From Dyadobacter pollutisoli (GTDB lineage: Bacteria; Bacteroidota; Bacteroidia; Cytophagales; Spirosomataceae): a stretch of DNA of 64,000 nt. Position 1 is the stretch's first letter, and every line of letters begins with the position of its first letter. The notes below the pieces were generated by a model. The model saw nothing but the letters and a program-made list of their open reading frames with translations. It made no database searches and was not told where the DNA came from. Below are positions 27,601-34,516 of this stretch, in pieces. The DNA lies in the NCBI RefSeq assembly GCF_026625565.1, contig NZ_CP112998.1:7042501-7106500 (forward strand). The letters are read 5' to 3'. Position numbers and translations under genes: made by a program.

Positions 27601-28000
27601 TAAATATTCCTCTGACTTGAAGGCCGGACATTATGAACTGCTGGCGATAGCGAGCGATAAGGCAGGAAATTCATCCGAGAAACCTTACATAATCAAGTTT
27701 GATATTATCGATAAAGTGGATAACAACGTGCAGATGGTCGTCAGCCCTAATCCAGCTTCTGCTTTCATTAGATTTGAGGCAAAAATTGGGGATGTAAAAC
27801 TGCTTGAATCAGCCAGGCTGTATATTTATGACATGAAAGGAGTAATTTGTGAAAACAAAGAAGTGAAACTTTCTGCTTCTAACGTAACCGAGTGGTATTG
27901 GTTTCCGAAAACTTCTGGCCTCTACATTTATAAGGTTATCTTTAATGGTAAGGACAATAATGTGCAGGAAATAACCGGGAAATTTGTTTCTACGCGATAG
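24671..28000 (+). CDS. Second C25 peptidase with CARDB-like and T9SS sorting domains, PorU2-like
   Basis: A 1109-residue paralogue of the preceding protein. The two share the opening NGW..KKY.K..V..KGI pattern, the LYNQFNYGE(T/P)S block and the catalytic arrangement, here His618 (SYIGHGAQYI) and Cys652 (YFNGCGVGNIF). After LQGDPALHLI it has an added CARDB-like beta-sandwich (about residues 780-890, DSVRVAITLFNNGKYNKAD) and a second Ig-like region with C-x4-C in KRCQDEKCDY, then a sorting domain (VVSPNPASAFIRFEAK). A signal peptide is present (cut near ISAQ). The pair is probably a tandem duplication that has since diverged in its C-terminal half. The substrate is unknown. Confidence 0.8.
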   Translation: MRMQTRTIVIQVILFFNLLWSIGISAQDTTTYSNGWIDFNQKKYIKVIVNKKGIHKIPFASLPTDFPLTSPEKLQLFHRGKEVAIIATDNQGITFYGVPNDGSSDSLLYRPMSSRLNPYSSIYSTQGVYFLTSGTNNGKRATRQIFEDTGNVGYSFHTQSDVLANTKEYSHSTAIYIEPDFLNSFFENGASKTGARLLGDTLFTYIYQLKKVSKSSSLKPKMRILLHGRSNNSRDIELYIGKDAASLRKVNSVRVNKFIGQLAEFEIEKTDIAANESFVFAVKSLNTLNEERFSIGFTEITYSQDVLMNGETSKAFTFLSDISGPKKVLLPDIKSEAAVYDISNQDEPKIISVKSGQFLIQGVKGKKSTIFVSENVETIKKTEILTTDFQKMTPASANYIIITNDLLFEDAKKYAAYRSSNLGGGYKTFVVNIKDLYNQFNYGETSPLAIRRFVEFMISDGNKDKYLFLFGKSITFVERMQPELAGDIPAIGYPGSDVLLIAGLGGEKTDVPVIPVGRLSAVTSQHAKNYLEKVMDYEQNVSDEYGWKKKVLHINGGKTSSEINSFKDFLSSLVPGIEKGTLGGLVTSFVKQGLDPTEQVNITPQVNEGVGMISYIGHGAQYITDLNFGYASVADRGYKNYAKYPLMYFNGCGVGNIFNARLNPNLSATDKIPLSLDWVVAEKKGAIAVIANSFNSYLSPTVRYLDALYKEMFVNVDSEKLPIGKIQRNTIKAILSEPSNYMDVANIHQSVLQGDPALHLIRVDKPDYAVDPEESILLYSKSNNIPIGSSDSVRVAITLFNNGKYNKADKLPVDINVFFKNGTKSTISLNVEAIPFADTVYSSIPLNNRQIQRLEVLVDPKSTLLELTKSNNEAELIVDWEVAQSKYLYPSESAKDIVAPILDVSFDSRLVKNNAVVQSDPLIAFIVTDDRIVNADTSYLNIYLKRCQDEKCDYEKLIYRNNSEVEIEQLSNHSFQLKYSSDLKAGHYELLAIASDKAGNSSEKPYIIKFDIIDKVDNNVQMVVSPNPASAFIRFEAKIGDVKLLESARLYIYDMKGVICENKEVKLSASNVTEWYWFPKTSGLYIYKVIFNGKDNNVQEITGKFVSTR

Positions 28001-28035
28001 TATTATAGTGGCACCTCTAATTTGTTGCAGTAATA

Positions 28036-28069
28036 TTGTGCCAAATCTCAAATTTGGCACAAATTTTTT
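28036..28069 (+). terminator. Terminator of the C25 peptidase pair
   Basis: A perfect 11-bp stem TTGTGCCAAAT/ATTTGGCACAA with a 5-base loop and a following run of six T, 36 bp past the stop codon: a standard intrinsic terminator. Confidence 0.85.
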
Positions 28070-28196
28070 AGCAGCATTAAAATAGAGCCATTTAATAGAA
28101 AACAACCGTTTACTCAATATGAGAGTAAAAATTTAAGGCTTTGACGTTGTAAAATCTTAATTTTAGACCAAGCAATAAGTAATAACCCAAGGTTAC

Positions 28197-28228
28197 TTTG
28201 TAAATTAAAATCCCAGTCAATAGCTTTG
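28197..28228 (+). promoter_or_regulatory. Promoter of the collagen-like lipoprotein gene
   Basis: TTTG at 28197-28200, a 20-bp spacer, then TAGCTTTG at 28221-28228 matches the Bacteroidota consensus exactly. The predicted start near 28235 gives a leader of about 55 bases before the ATG at 28289. Confidence 0.65.
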
Positions 28229-28288
28229 GGGTAGTTAAGCATTCATCTTAAGACAATCAATTATTTCTCACTTTACCTCAGTATTACT

Positions 28289-28879
28289 ATGTTAAAAAAA
28301 CTGATGATGATGGCCTTTGTAGGCTTAGTACTTGTTTCGATGGGTTGCGACGGAGACAAAGGAGATGTCGGTCCGGCAGGTCCAGCTGGCCCCAAAGGAG
28401 ATCCGGGGGTAAATGGGAAAGATGGCGCAAGTGACACAGTGGGAGTAGGTGGATCAGTCTTGGTGTTTATGGATACGATTTCCACGGACGCGAACGGACG
28501 GTTTACTCTTTCAGACACTACTTTTTTTAAAGGGATGAGCAAAGAAGAGGTTGCGTCGATAGAAAAGGGATCTGTTCAGGTTTTCATCAAATCGAGAGGT
28601 GTTTATTTCCCGTTGCCTGGTCCTGTGCTTTTTGCGGATGAAGTGATTGACTATATTTATTACTACGGAGTAGATGGTCTCGAATTATTTTTTGAATTCT
28701 TCACTGCAACGCCTGCTCCTAAAAACAAGAAGCGTAAGTTGGAGGAGTTGAGAGTTGTAATAATTCCCGCATTGAATGCTGGGCGCTTAGCAAATATCAA
28801 TTTGAAGGACTATGAGCAAACGGTTAAAGCTTTAGGTATCACAGAAGCGAATATCAAGAAAATATACCAAAAGAAATAG
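28289..28879 (+). CDS. Collagen-like repeat lipoprotein
   Basis: A 196-residue predicted lipoprotein of unknown function. The signal peptide MLKKLMMMAFVGLVLVSMGC ends in a lipobox with the acylated cysteine at residue 20. A short run of collagen-type G-x-y triplets follows at about residues 22-46 (GDKGDVGPAGPAGPKGDPG). The rest is a mixed domain with a beta-rich start and a helical, Lys-rich end (KNKKRKLEELRVVII). Collagen-like stretches form triple helices and can make surface fibres. It has its own promoter and terminator. The terminator overlaps the end of the convergent cyclase gene. No close family is recognised for the C-terminal part. Confidence 0.72.
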   Translation: MLKKLMMMAFVGLVLVSMGCDGDKGDVGPAGPAGPKGDPGVNGKDGASDTVGVGGSVLVFMDTISTDANGRFTLSDTTFFKGMSKEEVASIEKGSVQVFIKSRGVYFPLPGPVLFADEVIDYIYYYGVDGLELFFEFFTATPAPKNKKRKLEELRVVIIPALNAGRLANINLKDYEQTVKALGITEANIKKIYQKK

Positions 28880-28898
28880 CATTACCGGTTGATACTAG

Positions 28899-28935
28899 GA
28901 ACTCTAAGCCTAATCATGGTTTAGAGTTCTTTTTT
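28899..28935 (+). terminator. Terminator of the collagen-like gene, inside the convergent cyclase end
   Basis: A 9-bp stem GAACTCTAA/TTAGAGTTC, extended by GCC/GGT pairing, is followed by seven T. The cyclase TGA stop (28914-28916 on the minus strand) lies in the loop, so the two convergent genes share these bases. Confidence 0.75.
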
Positions 28936-30659
28936 GTCTCGTTCTTGAAATTTAAGGATACCAGCCAATCGAACCAAACAGCAAGTGATATCGTGCGTAA
29001 GATGTGAAACTGAGAAATTGCGTATGTAAGCGGTTTTTGATTGTCGTCATGCAAAATCTTAACTATTTTATTGAACTCCACCTTGTCGATAAAATCCCAA
29101 ACTTGGTTTTCTTCATTTTGTAGTAACCCTTCTGCATCTCGGAATAGCCTTCTGGCAGCTAGACGTCCATAAGAGCCGAACACTGCTTTGTCTCGCCTTG
29201 TCCTAACCTGTTCTGGTAGACTGCCTTTCATTGCTTCTCTGAAATGCTGACGGCCAATGCCATCTCCCAGTTTTAACTTTGAAGGTACGGACATGCAAAG
29301 TTCGAATAATTCTTTGTTAAAGAACGGCAAGGATGCCTGCATATTATAATGGTTGCCTAATGCGAAAAATTCTTCATTAATTGTGATAGACTGTGCATTA
29401 TAAACTGATGAAAAGCTATGCATATATTTCTCTTCAAGATTTTTGCTCAGCGACTCACTCAACGTTTTATTCAATTTTGATTTTTCCCGGTTTGAATTAC
29501 GAGCAGATGCCTTGACCAATGAATTGGGGATTGGTTTATCCAGGAATTTATGAATAATAGAATTAAGTCCTCTTTTCAGAAAATGGAGGGTGGAAATGTT
29601 AAAGTTTCTTTTAACGTCAGTAAATAACGTAAATAACTCTTTGATAGAAGCTGTTACAGCTACTTCCTGGAACCTGCGCCCGAAAAAATCATGGTAAACG
29701 GCTTGTAGTTTCTCATCTTCGTCTAAGGTGTTCCAGTTTTTGAAAAGCCTTAGAAATGATGGATTTTGCGTCCTTTGGGCCAAAAGTTCTTTCAATTCGG
29801 CCCATTTTCTTTTCCGGAAGAGCTCAATCAAATAGTCAAAACCATTTCCTACAATTGAGTCGCCATCGTGACCGATGAGCAACGTGGTGCACCGGTGAGA
29901 ATGAGCAGCCTCGAGTAAACTCCCCTGCAATGCTGGACTTAATATCATGGTCTCCGGATGTCCATATATTGAGGTATATTTGGTCAGAAGATCAAAATCA
30001 TTATGTTGAGGGGCAATTTCGTGGTGTATAGATCCAATATGATCGGCGACGGCCTGAGCATATTCATTTTCCGATGCAAACTGAGTGTTTGGCGCCCCAT
30101 AGAAAGTGTGGAATTCTTTTAAAGGGAATAGTTTCCTTGCGAAAGAACTAATCGATGACGAATCCATTCCACCACTAAGGTGAGAGCCCACTATATCACC
30201 ATTTACAGAGTTTGCTACCGAATTGTGAAACAAATTTTGAAAAACGTTTGCGAATTCTGTCAAGGATGTTAGTTGGCTCCATTGATCAGGATTGAAATCT
30301 ACCCAGGACTTTGTTATGATGTCACTAGGGGTCACTATGATTTGATGTGCCGGCAAAACAGAATTGATCTGGCAAAAAAAAGTCTCGCTATCATAGTCTA
30401 CTAATGAATCTGCCCTAAAGGTCAGGTACCGAATTATTCTTTTAGTGTTAATGGTGAGATGATCCAACACACCATCTATTCGGAGTAATGAGGGCAGGCT
30501 TGTAGAGAAAGCCAGAAAGCTATCAGGCAAATGAAAATAATAAACGGGGATCAGCCCGAAAGCATCTCTCCTTATTATGCAGGTTTTATGCTTAATACAG
30601 TAGGTTACTACAAGATCCCCTGGACTATTATTTACAGTTTCTGCAATGTTAGACAACAA
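28914..30659 (-). CDS. Lasso-peptide cyclase, main reading frame (asparagine synthase-like, lacks its N-terminus)
   Basis: This 581-codon frame (TTG start at 30659) encodes most of an asparagine-synthase-like protein of the lasso cyclase (McjC/LarC) type. Those enzymes adenylate an Asp or Glu side chain of the precursor and join it to the core N-terminus. The end of the amidotransferase-like N-domain is visible (IIRRDAFGLIPVYYF). The PP-loop is S162GGMDSS168, and a second nucleotide motif GHDGDS at 263-268 has the lasso-cyclase form. The frame is open upstream of the TTG to 30731, and the missing first 58 residues are encoded in another frame at 30673-30879. A lasso precursor lies just upstream. 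Function in vivo depends on whether the frame break is real. Confidence 0.72.
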   Translation of the reverse strand: MLSNIAETVNNSPGDLVVTYCIKHKTCIIRRDAFGLIPVYYFHLPDSFLAFSTSLPSLLRIDGVLDHLTINTKRIIRYLTFRADSLVDYDSETFFCQINSVLPAHQIIVTPSDIITKSWVDFNPDQWSQLTSLTEFANVFQNLFHNSVANSVNGDIVGSHLSGGMDSSSISSFARKLFPLKEFHTFYGAPNTQFASENEYAQAVADHIGSIHHEIAPQHNDFDLLTKYTSIYGHPETMILSPALQGSLLEAAHSHRCTTLLIGHDGDSIVGNGFDYLIELFRKRKWAELKELLAQRTQNPSFLRLFKNWNTLDEDEKLQAVYHDFFGRRFQEVAVTASIKELFTLFTDVKRNFNISTLHFLKRGLNSIIHKFLDKPIPNSLVKASARNSNREKSKLNKTLSESLSKNLEEKYMHSFSSVYNAQSITINEEFFALGNHYNMQASLPFFNKELFELCMSVPSKLKLGDGIGRQHFREAMKGSLPEQVRTRRDKAVFGSYGRLAARRLFRDAEGLLQNEENQVWDFIDKVEFNKIVKILHDDNQKPLTYAISQFHILRTISLAVWFDWLVSLNFKNETKKNSKP

Positions 30660-30712
30660 AAACCCCTCACAATCAGTTGACTCGACTGATGAGGGGTTTA
30701 AATTTTTTTTTT
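30660..30712 (-). other. Run of ten A plus hairpin at the cyclase frame junction
   Basis: On the minus strand ten consecutive A (30712-30703) are followed after three T by a strong hairpin: outer stem AAACCCCTCA/TGAGGGGTTT (30699-30690 with 30669-30660), inner stem TCAGT/ACTGA, a 7-base loop and a three-base bulge. Removing one A fuses the 68-codon upstream frame to the 581-codon frame with no stop, giving a 654-residue protein. A homopolymer followed by a stem is the usual form of a slippage site. The stem with its short T tail could also act as an attenuator inside the gene. Confidence 0.7.
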
Positions 30713-30879
30713 GAATCTTCGTCTTCCTTAACTAGAAGATGGAACTTGTAATTAACTCTATTTTGATTTCTTACTCGAATAAAACCGCCTTCCCAAATTA
30801 TTTCGTCAGGCAATTTTTTTATTTCTAGGCCCCTTTCGCAATTTTTTTGATTGAAACGAAACAGGCCATCGACTGTCAA
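30673..30879 (-). CDS. N-terminal segment of the lasso cyclase, out of frame with the main part
   Basis: A 68-codon frame with a TTG start at 30879. Its text (TVDGLFRFNQKN, then LPDEIIWEGGFIRVRNQN) looks like the first strands of the amidotransferase-like N-domain found in asparagine-synthase family proteins, which the 581-codon frame lacks. Residues 1-58 precede the run of ten A; the last nine codons (FKPLISRVN) are read from the hairpin and are probably not authentic. It starts 23 bp after the precursor stop, an operon-like spacing. An independent small protein such as an RRE (PqqD-like) was considered, but no RRE features are seen. Confidence 0.6.
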   Translation of the reverse strand: MTVDGLFRFNQKNCERGLEIKKLPDEIIWEGGFIRVRNQNRVNYKFHLLVKEDEDSKKKFKPLISRVN

Positions 30880-30902
30880 AATGAGTAAGTTATAAAGTGT
30901 TA

Positions 30903-31052
30903 CTAGCTCTGAAAATCCATTACACCACCAAAATCGGCCTCACTGCCTCCTTTTGTGGCTTTTGTCAATTTTGCTACATTACCGAATCTGTTCAAAACCG
31001 GTTTGCGATAAGACTTTTTTGTCTGTGTAGAGTGCGATGTCACTGTTCTCAT
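30903..31052 (-). CDS. Lasso-peptide precursor (49 aa)
   Basis: A short ATG-started frame in what looks like an empty intergenic region. The leader contains YRKPVLNRFGNVAKLT at residues 15-30, an exact match to the lasso leader consensus Y-x2-P-x-L-x3-G-x5-T that the RRE protein binds. The conserved Thr30 is the penultimate leader residue, so cleavage after Lys31 releases the core ATKGGSEADFGGVMDFQS (18 residues). Ala1 could be joined to Asp9 (nine-residue ring) or Glu7 (seven-residue ring), both within the family range. The tail would be FGGVMDFQS. The cyclase N-terminal frame begins 23 bp downstream and a promoter lies about 40 bp upstream. The leader match is observed; ring size and activity are inferred. 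Confidence 0.85.
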   Translation of the reverse strand: MRTVTSHSTQTKKSYRKPVLNRFGNVAKLTKATKGGSEADFGGVMDFQS

Positions 31053-31089
31053 TTTGAATTTGTTATATGATTAATACCAGTATCCAGCG

Positions 31090-31120
31090 TAAATTTAGTC
31101 AGATAAATTTAATTTCCAAA
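31090..31120 (-). promoter_or_regulatory. Candidate promoter of the lasso operon
   Basis: On the minus strand TTTG (31120-31117), a 19-bp spacer, then TAAATTTA (31097-31090), which matches TAnnTTTG in seven of eight positions. Transcription would start near 31083, about 30 bases before the precursor ATG. Confidence 0.45.
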
Positions 31121-31186
31121 CTTTTGAAACATTGAATAGGAAAAAATCAAGTTCAGACACATTTGTAACCGGTTGAGTATCGATTT

Positions 31187-31918
31187 CTACCTACGTCCGA
31201 ATTCTAATATTTTCCTGGATTTATGTGCGCCGGACTCTATTTTACCGGAGCCAATGCAATCTTCGTTCTGGCAAAGTTCAAAGGAAGTTTGGTCGTCTGA
31301 AATCAGTCCGACACCCAATCCATATTGTTTTATTCCAATGTAACGGTTAATAATGGAAGTGTCCTTGCGCTCGACAACGGTGAGGGATCTGTCGAAAGAC
31401 TGCGTACCGATCATGACCGGCTGATTCACGTTTTCGTAGTGATAGTCTTCGGCTTCCAGGTTGTTATACGTGTTTCCATTCCATTTTAATCTCGAATCGA
31501 CCGGGAACGCCATGGAGAAAAAAGTCTGATTGTCGATGTTCGTCAAGAGCTTATCGGGATATTTCTGAACCGTGAATTCTTTTACCTTCTGCCAATAATC
31601 AGCCGGCGTATTTCTGGTTGAACGGGAGAATGTGTACGTCGAAATGCCTTCTGCGTTGGAAACCACTTTCTCAATCTCATCTTTCTCCTGCCACGTTTTT
31701 TTCACAGGCCCTGCTTGCCCCGAGGAGTAAATTTCCTCCTTCACTTCGTAAACGGTATAGTTACCTACTGTTAGCGGATAATATTCGTAAACGTCAACCG
31801 GATCTGTATCGCTGTCTTTGCAGGAGAAACCTATAACGGTCATGATAATGCCCAGCGAAAACGTAAGAATCAACGACTTGGGCTGACTGAAATGTTTAAT
31901 GTGTGTAGATAGTTTCAT
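31187..31918 (-). CDS. Lipoprotein of unknown function
   Basis: A 243-residue predicted lipoprotein. The signal segment PKSLILTFSLGIIMTVIGFSC ends in a cysteine at about residue 33, followed by an acidic linker (KDSDTDPVDVYEYYP) suited to an exposed anchor. The mature domain begins YYPLTVGNYTVYEVKEEIYS, a pattern common in Bacteroidota lipoproteins that fold as a small beta-barrel or calycin-like sheet. No enzyme motif is visible. It sits upstream of the lasso operon on the same strand, but a 134-bp gap with a separate promoter argues against a shared transcript. The opposite neighbour is uridine kinase, 43 bp away. Confidence 0.65.
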   Translation of the reverse strand: MKLSTHIKHFSQPKSLILTFSLGIIMTVIGFSCKDSDTDPVDVYEYYPLTVGNYTVYEVKEEIYSSGQAGPVKKTWQEKDEIEKVVSNAEGISTYTFSRSTRNTPADYWQKVKEFTVQKYPDKLLTNIDNQTFFSMAFPVDSRLKWNGNTYNNLEAEDYHYENVNQPVMIGTQSFDRSLTVVERKDTSIINRYIGIKQYGLGVGLISDDQTSFELCQNEDCIGSGKIESGAHKSRKILEFGRR

Positions 31919-31961
31919 GTATGCGATTTTGGTTCAACTAATGTAAAAATACTAAAACGAG

Positions 31962-32600
31962 TCAATTTCTCTCTGCCAGTTTGCCTTTCAAAAAACCAGT
32001 CAGGACCTGTAATCCGGTATCGAAACGTGAGTTGTTATTGATGATCATATCCGCTTCTGAGCGTAGCGGCAGAATGAACTTGTCATAGGTAGGGGCAACA
32101 TGATGCTCCCAGCGGTATAGTACATCGTCGAGATCATAGCCGCGCTCGTTATTATCACGAATTATTCTCCTTTTTATTTTAACATGCTCCTTCGCATCTA
32201 CAAATATTTTCAAATCAATAAGCCTGGAAATTTCGGGAAAGTAAAAAACGAATATCCCTTCCACAATAATGATCGGTCGTGGTTCAAAAATCAGTATTTC
32301 GGGCTTGATCAAGGGGTTGTTAAATGTGTATTCTTTTTGGTGTACTTCCCTTCCCGCGCGTAGTACGGCAATGTGTTCTGCGAACAAATGATGATCAATT
32401 GTCTCCGGTAAGTCGAAGTTTTCAACACCATTTTCGTCTCTCGGAATCTCGTGAATTGGTCTGTAATAGTTATCCTGAGAGATTCGGGTGATTTCGTTTT
32501 TGTCAAATGCGTCGATCAGACTTTTCATAAAGAAAGTTTTTCCTGACGCACTGCCTCCTGTGATTCCTACAATGTATGGTGTTTTTTCCGGGGTTGTCAT
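31962..32600 (-). CDS. udk: Uridine kinase
   Basis: A cytoplasmic kinase that phosphorylates uridine and cytidine to the monophosphates in pyrimidine salvage. The ATG at 32600 gives 212 residues, the usual length; the frame extends 12 codons upstream without need. The P-loop is GITGGSASGKT near residue 12, followed by NYYRPIHEIPRDENGVENFD and the nucleoside-site block NFDLPETIDH, then IIVEGIFVFY. The gene follows porZ by about 55 bp on the same strand. Confidence 0.93.
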   Translation of the reverse strand: MTTPEKTPYIVGITGGSASGKTFFMKSLIDAFDKNEITRISQDNYYRPIHEIPRDENGVENFDLPETIDHHLFAEHIAVLRAGREVHQKEYTFNNPLIKPEILIFEPRPIIIVEGIFVFYFPEISRLIDLKIFVDAKEHVKIKRRIIRDNNERGYDLDDVLYRWEHHVAPTYDKFILPLRSEADMIINNNSRFDTGLQVLTGFLKGKLAERN

Positions 32601-32655
32601 ATCTGAAAATGAGGTCCTTAGTTGCTGAGGTCTCACATGAATTTAAATTATAACT

Positions 32656-34473
32656 TTAATCAATAACTGCCAATTTTCCTGCCAGTTTCTCCGTACCGTC
32701 ACCAGAAACGATGAAAACCATATAAATACCTCCCCGTGCCCGCCGACCGGTGTAGTCGTTCAGGTTCCAGGAGGCGGTGCCGCCCTGCGACCTGGTTTCG
32801 TAGATCAAACGGCCGGAAAGTTCGGTAATTTTAACAACAGAGTCATTCATCAGACCTTTTATTCCAACATCCCCTCCATAACCGGGGCGGACCGGATTTG
32901 GGAAAATGGTCACCGCCGAGAAATTTTCCGATGCCTGCGTCGAGTTGCTGCGATAAGATACCATTCCTGCCGGTGTATCAATGTACAATGTGCCGGTGGC
33001 TGCATCAAAATCCAGCGCATTGATCTGGCTGGATGGCAGTGGGCTGTCTTCGGAAGTGAATTTCTGAACCAGCTCGGTTCCATCCGAATTGAAAAGATAA
33101 AGACCGGTACGGGTACCAATCCATTTTCTATTACCAGGTTCAGTTGCGATCGCTGTACATTTTTCATTGGAAAATAACCTTCGTTCACCGTAAACAGGTA
33201 AAATAGCATCTACACGAGCTGCGCCCAATACGTCCTGGGGTATAATATAGCCGACGCCTTTGTCGCTGGCAAACCATATATAGCCATCCTGGTCAATGGA
33301 AATACTGTTGATCACGCCAGATGGCAGCGTACCATTGCCAATCGAGGTTGAGAGGACCCTTTGCTGATTTTGGGCGTTTTTTACCAATATCCCGCCGCCA
33401 AGATACGTGGGTAATCGTGCCCAGGTTAACCCTTCCAAGTCAAGAATGACTGAATCCTTTCTTGGAGAAATAGTCGTGTCGGATTGTGCTGGCGAAGTTG
33501 TCTTAAAATCGGAAGCCGTACTTGCAAGCAAGCCATTCTTTTGATCTGCGGCCCACAATGTGCCCGGACTCGTTTCAATGGCCTCCGAAAGCGTTTTGAA
33601 TAATAGATCGTTTATTAATGTGGGCTTATCATCCTTATCGAGCACCACAATCCGGTTGTCCAATGTAATGATGATCCTATCATCGCTATTGGTGATCGAG
33701 TAACGTTTGCTGTCGGACGGGTAGACCAATTTCCAGCTGCCGTTCAGGCTTTGGAATACGCCTTTACCCAAAAATCCTGCATAGATGGTATTGCCGCGTG
33801 AGGTAACGGAAACCGTGGCAGCCGGAGTGATTATTAATTTCCAGTTGGCAAAATATTGTCGGTTAACCGTAGACGCCATGGAGGTGACCAGTAATCCCTG
33901 AGAAGTAATGGCATATAATGAATCTGCTGAAATAGCTATTCCGCTGACAGCGGCCTGTGCACCATTGGTACCTATATAGCGGTAAGTTTCCTCTACCTGC
34001 CTGAGTTTTGGATTGAGTACTACAATCCCAAAGTTGGTGCATAAGTAGGCCAGATCATCTCGGAAAATAACCTGTTTGATATCTTTATTGGAAGGCAGCC
34101 CTTGTGTTTCATTAAGAATCGACCATAATTCAATGGACTCAGGTTCGGACTTTTCGTTTAAAAACAAAAGATCAAGATTACCGCTCCGATAGGCGAGTAA
34201 CAGAAGATTATCTTCGGAATTGAAGGCCATACTGCTCACGCCAGTATCAGTTAGTCCGTCAGATTTTGACCAGGTTTTTGTTTCCTGGTCTGTGGGATTT
34301 ACACTGAAAAGACCATTGTAAGTCGAACAAAAAATGCGGTCCTTAACTTGCAGTACGTGCTGTGCAGATAGATAATTGAAATGATTTTCCCAATGCCCCA
34401 ATGGAACATTCTGGCCCCGACTAGCCGGTGCTATTAGCATCCAAAGAAAAATCAGTAAACCAAGCCGTACCAT
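32656..34473 (-). CDS. porZ: PorZ-like type IX secretion beta-propeller protein
   Basis: A T9SS component expected at the cell surface, where PorZ works with the PorU sortase complex and helps deliver anionic LPS. The start chosen (34473) begins the signal peptide MVRLGLLIFLWMLIAPASRGQ; the frame also opens at 34527. The N-terminal two-bladed propeller repeats are clear (GHWENHFNYLSAQHVLQVK, IFCSTYNGLFSVN, KSDGLTDTGVSSMAFNS, LAYRSGNLDLLFL), as is a second half with DQDGYIWFASDKGVGYI and KWIGTRTGLYLFNSDG. The end is a sorting-type domain (IFPNPVRPGYGGDVGIKG, GGIYMVFIVSGDG). At 605 residues it is somewhat shorter than the roughly 750 usual in related bacteria, which is from memory. Confidence 0.78.
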   Translation of the reverse strand: MVRLGLLIFLWMLIAPASRGQNVPLGHWENHFNYLSAQHVLQVKDRIFCSTYNGLFSVNPTDQETKTWSKSDGLTDTGVSSMAFNSEDNLLLLAYRSGNLDLLFLNEKSEPESIELWSILNETQGLPSNKDIKQVIFRDDLAYLCTNFGIVVLNPKLRQVEETYRYIGTNGAQAAVSGIAISADSLYAITSQGLLVTSMASTVNRQYFANWKLIITPAATVSVTSRGNTIYAGFLGKGVFQSLNGSWKLVYPSDSKRYSITNSDDRIIITLDNRIVVLDKDDKPTLINDLLFKTLSEAIETSPGTLWAADQKNGLLASTASDFKTTSPAQSDTTISPRKDSVILDLEGLTWARLPTYLGGGILVKNAQNQQRVLSTSIGNGTLPSGVINSISIDQDGYIWFASDKGVGYIIPQDVLGAARVDAILPVYGERRLFSNEKCTAIATEPGNRKWIGTRTGLYLFNSDGTELVQKFTSEDSPLPSSQINALDFDAATGTLYIDTPAGMVSYRSNSTQASENFSAVTIFPNPVRPGYGGDVGIKGLMNDSVVKITELSGRLIYETRSQGGTASWNLNDYTGRRARGGIYMVFIVSGDGTEKLAGKLAVID

Positions 34474-34516
34474 TATCAATCCGCTTTTCTTTGAACCGGT
34501 TTTAAATTCTGACCTG

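Noticed and set aside
21587..28000. These genes being PorU, the main T9SS sortase
   Set aside because: Both carry C-terminal sorting domains and there are two copies; PorU is normally single and lies near porV.
30673..30879. Small RRE (lasso B1) protein
   Set aside because: No PqqD-like pattern; the sequence instead continues naturally into the cyclase after a one-base shift, so it is the cyclase N-terminus.
30903..31052. Double-glycine bacteriocin or microcin precursor
   Set aside because: A GG pair is present, but the exact lasso leader motif and adjacent cyclase fit better, and there is no C39-type transporter nearby.
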